Assembly: GCA_009193035.1 (NCBI GenBank)
Contig: SWDT01000063.1
Coordinates: forward strand, 186,001 to 250,000
Source of the DNA: Halicephalobus mephisto
Lineage: Eukaryota; Nematoda; Chromadorea; Rhabditida; Panagrolaimidae
Direction: 5' to 3'
Length of the DNA stretch: 64,000 nt
Part shown: positions 56,194 through 64,000 of the stretch, piece after piece
How the letters are laid out: every line of letters starts with the position of its first letter
Numbering within the stretch: the first letter of the stretch is position 1
Position numbers and translations under genes: made by a program
The notes under the pieces: generated by a model
Told to the model about the DNA's origin: nothing
Seen by the model: only the letters and a program-made list of their open reading frames with translations
Databases searched by the model: none

Positions 56194-57458
56194 TCAACTG
56201 AAATGAGAATGATGTTTTTCTTCCCAGTAGGCATCCAAATCGTCGAAAAATTCATAATTTACAGTACCCTTGGAAGGGGGTCGGATCAGGGCTCGACGGA
56301 CGTCTTCAACTGTCCTTAATTTTTTCATTATTTTTAAATAAGTTTTAAATTATATTACCCGGGATGTGTCCACGACGAAAGAATCCAGTCCAGTAGACCC
56401 GTAATCTGTTTGACAAAGCATCGGATGTCTTGACGAGGATTAAAGGCATCAAGAATGTGAAAAACGGAATCGGCAACAGACTCATTTCCTGCAATTTGAG
56501 AATTTTCGACAAAAATTAATTCAAAAAACTTACTTCTTTGAATATCCAGTACTCAATTCCGAATTCTGGATCTGGATCAGAATTATGAGTACTGTACAAT
56601 TGGTAGAAATAAATAAAAATAAAAATCAAAAATAAACTCGAAAAAAAAATCATTATTTTCATACTTTTTACGTTTTCCTTCAACTGGTAACTGTAGCTCA
56701 GTTTGTAGTTGTTTCCAGGCTTCGTTATTTTCGTTTTTTTGTCGATATTCGTCTTTAATAACGAAACGAAGAAAATTAAGCAAAATAAAACACAAAATCC
56801 AAGCAGCAATATCTGCCAATTCGATTTCAGGACGTCTTCGGTTACTGTATTCAGGACACATTGGAAATATTCTCCAGAAGTCAGAATCTTAAAATTCATG
56901 ATTCCTTTGAAAACAGCTGCTACAGTAAAAATTACCCACTGAAAATAAAGTTTTTTTTAAAATAAATTTTAATAAACTTACAGTAATTCCGAAAATTTTG
57001 TTAATCAATTTTGAATAATCTTCGTTTTCGTATTTTGAAAAATTCGCAGTTGCGTAAGTTCTTTCAACTAACATGACGAAAATACTGAACATCAGAAAAA
57101 GAGCCGTCAACGAATTCATCGATGAACTTCTGACACAATTTTCAAATTTCTTAATTTTTAAATTAAAAATATTTTAAAAAAATTAACTTACAAAATTTGT
57201 TTCAATAAAAAAATCAAAAATAAATCCAAAATTTTTACTTAATTGAAAAATATTATTTATTCCGATGGAAATCAGAATATGACTCATGATAGTTGCGAAA
57301 TTTGCATGATTTATTTTGAATTTATAAAAAAGTCTAGCTATTAAAAAACAAAATCCACATCCGAAGAAATTCAAAAAATTCAAAATAAAATACAAAAATT
57401 TAAGTCTTGGTGTAGTTTCAAATTCCGAAGAAATAATCATCGTCATTGAATTTTCCAT
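56194..57458 (-). CDS. Serpentine chemoreceptor, SRE-like
   Basis: Nematode-specific seven-helix receptor of the Sra superfamily, expected in ciliated chemosensory neurons. Exons 57458-57192, 57149-56982, 56938-56534, 56488-56359 and 56309-56194 give 361 residues, normal for SRE. TM1-TM2 lie in exon 1. Exon 2 has the family signature MLVERTYATANFSKYEN after TM3. Exon 3 has TM4-TM6 and the conserved loop KLSYSYQLKENVKSMK. The C-terminal tail, VEDVRRALIRPPSKGTVNYE, is hydrophilic. Exon 5 uses the GACAG acceptor rather than the nearby AAG so that the frame stays open. The local AT bias gives a Phe/Ile/Lys-rich protein. An X-box-like site lies upstream. Confidence 0.82.
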
Positions 57459-58490
57459 TTTTAGAATTACTCAAATTCAAATACACTACAAATTTAGACA
57501 AATTTAGAATTTTAAAAAATAAATTTTTTTTAATTTTTAAATTTTTGACAGTCGCGCAAAAACGTAATTTTTTTTCAATATTTTTTGCCGTTCCGGCTAC
57601 CGTTGCCCAGACAACAACGGCTCCAACTTCAAGTCAGAGACAGAATCGAATACAAGCATGAGGATTAAAAACAGAAACAATAAATCTTATTCCGGATTTC
57701 CCAATTCCAAAGTCCACTTTTACCATGTCAAAAAGTACAAAAATTACGTAATTTCAAATTTTAAAAAATAAAAAATTTTAAATAAACTTTTATTTTCAAA
57801 TTACAGTGATCTAGAAAAATAAAAAACACTATAATTTGTAATTTTAAAAAATAAAAAACTTTAAATTAATTTTTATTTCTAAAATTACAGTAATCTAGAA
57901 AAATAAAAAACATTATAATTTGTAATTTTAAAGAATAAAAAAATTTTGAATTAATTTTTATTTTTAAAATTATAGTAATCTAGAAAAATAAAAAATTACG
58001 TAATTTCAAATCTAGAAAATTAGAAAAATTTTAAATTAATTTTTATTTTAAAAATTTTAAAAAAACTTTAATTTTCAAAAAATTTTAAAATTACGTTGCT
58101 GTAAAAAATTCGGAAACTTTGAAAAACATACAGAATACAATTTCTAATTTTAAAAATATTTTTAAATTCAAATTTGTTTTTCATTATTCTGCAAAAATAC
58201 ATCCGCTTTTTAATCTTTGAAAAATAAACAGTACGATAATTTTTAATCTCGAAAAATTCTTCGAAAATTTTTTATAATTTTAATTTTTAAAAAATGAAAT
58301 TTTTTTAATTTCAAAAATTCAACAAATTTGTTAAATTTTCTTAAATATACAAAAATACATTTTTTAATTTTAAAAAAACTTTAAAATCTAATTTTTATTT
58401 TTTTAAATACAAAAATATAATTTTTTATCAAATTTGAAAAAAGTACAAAATATTTAAAATTTTATTTTTTTAAAATTGAATAATTTTAGA
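57459..58490. other. Upstream region of the chemoreceptor, then AT-rich DNA
   Basis: A GC-richer patch at 57585-57665 holds the X-box-like site. 57770-58050 is a loose ~120-bp repeat with ACAGTAATCTAGAAAAATAA and ACATTATAATTTGTAATTTT. No gene. Confidence 0.4.
57602..57615 (-). promoter_or_regulatory. X-box-like RFX/DAF-19 site upstream of the chemoreceptor
   Basis: GTTGCCCAGACAAC matches both half-sites of the nematode X-box GTHNYY-AT-RRNAAC at all defined flank positions; the central AT is CA. It is 144 bp from the ATG at 57458, inside the normal distance, in a short GC-richer patch surrounded by AT-rich DNA. X-boxes drive ciliated-neuron expression, fitting a chemoreceptor. Confidence 0.5.
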
Positions 58491-58778
58491 ATTAATTTTT
58501 AGTATTTTCTAAATTAAAAAAATTATTTATTTTATTTTTTAATTTTTCATTAAATTTCAATAAAGTTAAATATTTTTAATTTTAAAATTAATTTTTGGTA
58601 TTTTCTAAATTAAAAAAATTATTTATTTTATTTTTTGATTTTTTATTAAATTTCAAAAAAGTTAAAAATTTTTAATTTTAGAATTAATTTTTGGTATTTT
58701 CTAAATTAAAAAAATTATTTATTTTATTTTTTGATTTTTTATTAAATTTCAAAAAATTAAATATTTTTAATTTTGAAA
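58491..58778. repeat. 96-bp tandem repeat, three copies
   Basis: ATTAATTTTTAGTATTTTCT begins at 58491, 58587 and 58683, exactly 96 bp apart. Confidence 0.85.
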
Positions 58779-58849
58779 ATACTGTATATTTGTCCTTTAA
58801 ACTTGGAGAAAAACACAGTATAATTTAATTTAGCTTTTTAGCAAAAAAG

Positions 58850-59150
58850 ATATGACTTTGAATACTAAACCGACTTTAATCAGCAAAATATCCAGCAACC
58901 TTTAAAAATGACGAATAATCATTTTAATGCAAACCACGTTTAATTCGAATCTTTATCAAAAAACTAAAGTTTAGTTTCCTCAAATTCGGAATCAAAAACC
59001 GAATTCAGATCCCGATCTAGTCTGATTCGAGGAATTTGATTTACGACAGCTGCCCGGTTTTCGGATCTCTGATGATTATCACAGCAAGAGTGTTATCAGG
59101 AAACGTGATTTTCTAGAAGTCTATGAGATCCGCTGCGCGATTTTCAAAAG
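58850..59150. promoter_or_regulatory. GC-richer non-coding island
   Basis: Balanced-composition segment in AT-rich DNA with several GATA-type words (GATTATCACAG, GTTATCAGG, TTTATCAAA). No open frame with splice support. Possible cis-regulatory DNA for a gene outside the window. Confidence 0.3.
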
Positions 59151-60239
59151 TAATTAATTTCTAATTTCTGAATTTCAAAAATCAGAAAACAAAAAATTCC
59201 TATTTAATTTTAAATTAAAATCACAAAAAAAATTTCTATTTAATTTTAAAAACTTTAAAAAAATAAATTTTTATTTAATTTAAAAAATAAAAATAATGAT
59301 TTTTATTCACAATTTTTGTTTTAAAAAAATATTTTAAATTTAAAAAATTAATTTTCAAAATTTGCAAAAATATTTTTAATTTATTATTATTTTTTTCATA
59401 TTTTAATTTTAAAAAATGAAATAATAATAAGATAAAAATTTTATTTAATATTTAAAGATGTAAATTAAATAACAATATTTTTAAAATTTTTGAAATTTTT
59501 TTGCAACAGTTTCATTCATTTCCGTGTCTGGTAACTTCCTTTTACGCATATCATCATTGTTCAAATAAATATCGGTTTTCAGAACATCAGATAACCAAAA
59601 ATAGGTTTATTTTTTAAGTTCCTAATTGTAATTTTGGAATTTTTGACTATTATTTTAAAGATTTTTAACTATTTTTTAAAAATTTTTTATTATTATTTAT
59701 TGAGTTCTTAACTATTATTTTTAAAATTTTTTATTATTTTTTTTAAAATTTTTAACAACTATTTTAAAGATTTTTGACTTATTTATTGAATTTTTAAGAA
59801 TTATTTTTAAAATTTATTACTGTTATTTTTTGAATTTTTAACAATTATTTTTAAGATTTTTAATTATTATTTTTTGAGTTTTTAATTCTTTAAAGCTGAT
59901 CGAAACGGGATTATAGATACTTCCTCTTGGTTTATTCATTAACACTGGAATGTGAATTAGGAATCCTTTGTGTTTTTAGACATTCATAGATCAAAATTAA
60001 AAAAGAACTTTGTACATTTCCTGGCATTTGATGTCCTATTTACGCAGAAGAAACCTATTAATCTTTAGTAATACAAGATTAAATTGCTGTAGACTTCAAG
60101 ACGCTTTACCTATTTAGTGGAAGTTTTGAAACATTTGTGAATCTCGTGGTAGATTCTGGATATTTCTGTCGGGATAATTTTTTAGAAATTATTATTTTTA
60201 AGCTCCATATATCAACTTAGAATCTTATAGAAAGTTTTA

Positions 60240-60665
60240 GGATTCTCTAAAAAATTTCGAAATTGTTTAAAATTTCGTGAAATAAATTAAAAAGTTATAA
60301 ATATTCGTGTTAGAAAAGTTTTTAAATTTTCAGTTTTTACCAGTTTCATAAAAAATTCAAAAATTTAAAATTTTGTAAAAAATTTCGAAATTGTTTAATA
60401 TTTCGTGAAATAAATTAAAAAGTTATAAATATTCATGTTAGAAAAATTTTTTAAATTTTCGAATTATGTTTTTTATTAAATTAGAAACTTGTGGAAAATT
60501 CAAAAATTTAAAATTTTGCAAAAAATTTCGAAATTGTTTAAAATTTCGTGAAATAAATTAAAAAGTTATAAATATTCGTGTTAGAAAAGTTTTTAAATTT
60601 TCGATTTTTATCAAATTAAAAATTCGTAGAAAATTTCGAAAATTAAAAATTTTATGAAATAGTCT
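60240..60665. repeat. ~125-145-bp tandem repeat, 3-4 copies
   Basis: AAAATTTCGAAATTGTTTAA, AATTTCGTGAAATAAATTAA, AAGTTATAAATATTCGTGTT recur from about 60251, 60377 and 60522, with a decayed fourth copy. 59151-60239 is AT-rich with runs of TTTTTAACTATTATTTTTAA. Confidence 0.65.
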
Positions 60666-61430
60666 GAAAAGTTATAGGTATTCATATTGGACTAATTTCT
60701 TAAATTCCTAATTTTTAAGTTCTAAATATATATCAAATTGGAATTCAAGGACCTTCTAGAATTCCATAAAAAGTTTTCGAAACTCAAAAATGTCATGTAA
60801 ATATTTTAAATAGTTCTGAATATTCACGTTTAAAAAGTTTTTTTTTAAATTTCTCATTTTTAAATATTATTTATATTAAATTAGAATTTTTTTAATTTTT
60901 AAAAATTTTTAGACTTTTAAAATTTTAAAATTTTAAAATTTTTAGATTTTTTAAATTTTAAAAATTTTTAAATTTTTTTAAATTTTTTTAGATTTTTAAA
61001 ATTTAAAATTTTTGAATTTTTTGAAATTTTTTAAATTATTTCGTAATTTTTTTTATTTTTCATAATTATTCAACAAAAATTTAACATGTTGACGATTTTT
61101 TAAATTTATGTTTTTTGTTAAATCACTTGCTTCCATTTTTGGGACTTTACTTCCAAATTTTTAATTCTGTTTTTGTGACCAACTTGAGCGTGGATATTGC
61201 GACATTCCTCCTACGCAAATCTTGCAGAGAGGAATACCAATGAAAAACGAAAAACTTAAAAAATAATCCTAAAATAAACGTCACGGCATGAAACAGGATT
61301 AGTCCCGTTGGAATTGGCTACATATTATTCATGAATGAAACTGGATTTTCTTTAATCTCGATGAATCTTCGATGTCGCAACAGATGAAACTTTTTCGTTG
61401 AAAATTTACTACGAAATCAAGTTTCTTTGC

Positions 61431-62206
61431 ACACAAAAAAACGTAACTTTTAGGCCAGTAACAAATATAAATCGTCATTATTATTTTTAATTTTTGTCAC
61501 AAATACTAAATTTTTATAAAAATGTGACGATTGTGTTACATTTTTTAAATGTTAAGAAGTTAAAAGTTACGAGTTTTTGTGTAAAGTTGACTTTTCCTTG
61601 TCAATTAATTATAATATATAAAAAAGCGCAACTTTTAGGCCAGTAACAAATATAAATCGCCATTATTATTTTTAATTTTTGTTACAAATGTCAAATGTTT
61701 ATAAAAATGTGACGATTGTGTTACATTTCTTAAATATTAAGAAGTTAAAAGTTACGAGTTTTAGTGTGAATTCAATATAACTATACGTTGAAACGGGTCT
61801 AATATATCTTTTACATCAGACCCATTTCAATGTATCGATATATCATATATAATCCACCGATATCAGCGCACAAAAAAGTGTAACTTTTGGGTCAGTAGCA
61901 AACCCAAATCGTCATTATTATTTTTTGCTTTCATCACAAATACTAAATGTTTATAAAAATGTGACGATTGTGTTACTTTTTTTAAATGTTAAGAAGTTAA
62001 AAGTTACGAGTTTTTGTGTAAAGTTGACTTTTCCTTTTCAATTAATTATAATATATAAAAAAGTGTAACTTTTAGACCAGTAACAAATATAAATCGTAAT
62101 TATTATTTTTAATTTTTGTTACAAATGTTAAATTTTTATAAAAATGCGACGATTGTGTTAGATTTTTTAAATGTTAAGAAGCTAAAAATTACGATTTTTT
62201 GTGTGT
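61431..62206. mobile_element. Cluster of four MITE-like copies (c-f) in a duplicated pair
   Basis: Copies at 61431-61582, 61621-61768, 61868-62019 and 62057-62206, each with complementary ends (CACAAAAA[A]CGTAACTTTT and AAAAGTTACGAGTTTTTGTG) and interior AATCGTCATTATTATTTTTA / AAAAATGTGACGATTGTGTT. Pairs c-d and e-f share the joining sequence GTTGACTTTTCCTTGTCAAT, TAATTATAATATATAAAAAA, so the pair was duplicated as a unit. No coding capacity. Confidence 0.8.
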
Positions 62207-63250
62207 GATTATTTGATTCGTCTTCGGAATCAAGACTTGAATTAAATGATCGACGATGTTTTCCTAACCTGAGCAAGGAACTGGGGACTGCGCGAATGTG
62301 GTGCATCATTCAAATTCGCTGACGAAACAGAAAGGATGTTTCTTAGTCCCCCAGCCTCAGGGCTTGATTTTTTACGTCATTATTTTGTATATTTTGAAAT
62401 TTTGAGCATCATAGATTTAATTGCTTTTGGGTATTTTCTGACTTTAGAAGACATATGTGATGTCAATTTTTTTATATTTTTGAAACAAATACATCATTGG
62501 ACTTTCGCCAGTTGGGTCACGGCGAAATCCCCACAGGGCATCGGGGTTATGGAAACTAATGTTGAGTCAAACTGGACGCTACAAATGTTGTTTATTAGAA
62601 TCTTATCTTTGTCGAACACCGGTCCCGAAGTGATCTGTCAAAACTGATCGGACTGACCCGAAATCACCGTGATGCAGATTTTTCAATTATCTTGATCGCG
62701 CGCGATTGGTTCCTCGTCATCATCGGAATTCAAGCTGATTATTGATAAATTGAAAGAATTCTTTATCCAGACATCCCAATATCCCTAAATTGATCATCTA
62801 TTTCAGTTGTTTGAATGACTGTTTGTACTCCTTTTGTACCTAATGCACCTTCTGCCGGAGGCGGTCATATTTCTTCATTCATTCGAATTTTATCAATTTT
62901 TAATTCAAAACGTCTCTGAATTCGAATGAAATCCGAAATCACGACCGACTTCCTCACAAAATACGAGTTGCTAATTTGGTTTAAGTAATTTTAAATCCAT
63001 TAAATTTTTACATGTGTTTCAAAAGTCAAATTGGCCTTTGGGAATCAATTATACACCTTTTGAAGTAATTGGAAATTTCACTTTTGTATTCATCAATCTA
63101 CACTCTTAATATGAATTAACCTACGCTCTCCATTTTCTAGTTATACACGTCACAATTGAATTAAACTCAATCTATACACTTTTTGAAGTTTTTTAATCTC
63201 TGTTTGGACGAAACGAGTTTTACGGAAATAGAAAAAGGTAAATTTGGCAA
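62207..63250. promoter_or_regulatory. GC-richer non-coding island with AP-2 and CRE-like words
   Basis: Resembles the islands upstream of the AP-2 gene in composition. It holds GCCTCAGGGC (62354-62363), GCCGGAGGC (62854-62862), TTACGTCATT (about 62369) and a GCGCGCG run near 62698. A 103-codon frame from 62336 has no splice context and is probably chance. It may serve a gene beyond the window. Confidence 0.35.
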
Positions 63251-64000
63251 CTTTGCCGTCGAAGATGAGTCAATTTTTCTAATTTTTTAAGAATTTGAAT
63301 TTTCTAAAAAATTTTATTTTTAATTTCTATAATAGTATGAAATTTTATGAAAATTTAGGATTTTCTAAAAATTTCTATTTTTATTTCTCATGATAATGTG
63401 AAAACTTTAAAAACTTCGAATTTTATAAAAATTTCCATTTTTTATAACATTATGGAATTTTTTTGAAATTTATAATTTTCTAAAAACTTTTTTGAATTTT
63501 ATAATAATATAATATTTTTTAAATTTTTTTCAAATTTATAATTTTCTAAAAAAATTTTTAAATTTTTATTTAAAAATTCTTTTCAATTTTTTATTTAAAC
63601 TTTATAAAAAGTCTCAAATTTTGTTTTCAAATAATTTTATAAAAATTTAATTTTGTAATAATTTAATTTCCAATGTCTTAAAAAAAGCAAACTTTATAAA
63701 AAATAAAAAATCGTAAATCTGACAATTCGTTTTTGAAATTAATTTTTTTTAACTCTAAAATTTTCTAAAAAAGTAATTTTTAAAATTTTCTAATAGTACG
63801 GTATTTTTGTGATTTATAAATATCTGTCAAAAATGGATAAAAAAATTGAAAAATTTTATCTGATAATTTAGACAAAAATTAATTTTAAATTTTTTGAATT
63901 TTTAAATTTTAAATTTTTTAAATTTTTTAAATTTTTTAAATTTTAAATTTTTGAATTTTTTAAATTTTTTGAATTTTTAAAAACTTAAGTTTCAAAGAAT
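63251..64000. other. AT-rich end of the window
   Basis: Low-complexity A/T runs, no feature recognised. Confidence 0.5.

Noticed and set aside
56583..56861. Alternative frame in the chemoreceptor gene reading MCPEYSNRRRPEIELADIAA
   Set aside because: It looks protein-like, but the other frame carries the SRE-type signatures and continues in phase with both neighbouring exons.
62336..62647. 103-codon plus-strand frame
   Set aside because: Poor codon use, no acceptor or donor consistent with flanking frames, and it lies in an island that resembles regulatory DNA.

Overview
This window looks like nuclear DNA of a rhabditid-type nematode. Non-coding DNA is very AT-rich and coding exons are distinctly richer in GC. 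Most introns are 40-50 nt and end in TTTCAG or TTTTAG. Several genes carry a TTTCAG/TTTTAG/TTGTAG acceptor within about 15 nt of the ATG, as expected for spliced-leader trans-splicing. Gene content also fits: a RASEF-type Rab, an SRE-like chemoreceptor, divergent Cys-loop channels and a secreted C-type lectin. All exon structures below were hand-spliced from open frames, splice signals and phase; no search was run.

Layout. 0.2-5 kb: a doubtful exon, then sec-10 (exocyst, +) converging on an SLC46-like transporter (-). 5-12.9 kb: a foldback element, tandem repeats and three GC-richer non-coding islands upstream of an AP-2 transcription factor gene (12.9-14.6 kb, +). The islands and proximal promoter hold ten AP-2 consensus palindromes. 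15.7-17.3 kb: mitochondrial acyl carrier protein and an unknown gene (-), spaced like an operon. 19-22.5 kb: C-type lectin (+) converging on a membrane-tailed histidine acid phosphatase (-). 23.4-28.6 kb: an accessory insertion with a broken adenain-type protease of the Maverick/Polinton kind, a ubiquitin-like-domain gene, a frameshifted gene, nested foldback elements and a retroelement-like protein fragment. 29-31.9 kb: neuropeptide-type GPCR (+). 32.7-42.9 kb: two related Cys-loop channel genes (-) with two orphan exons between them. 43.5-49.8 kb: dhrs-4-like dehydrogenase (+) converging on a secreted two-MAM-domain protein (-). 50.1-50.4 kb: a small frameshifted gene (+). 51.7-57.5 kb: rsef-1 (-) and an SRE-like chemoreceptor (-) with an X-box-like site 144 bp upstream of its ATG. 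57.5-64 kb: no gene seen, but repeat arrays, four copies of a MITE-like family also present at 18-20 kb, and further GC-richer islands.

The genes do not form one pathway. Local groupings are the putative operon, the channel pair, the convergent gene pairs and the accessory block at 23.4-28.6 kb.
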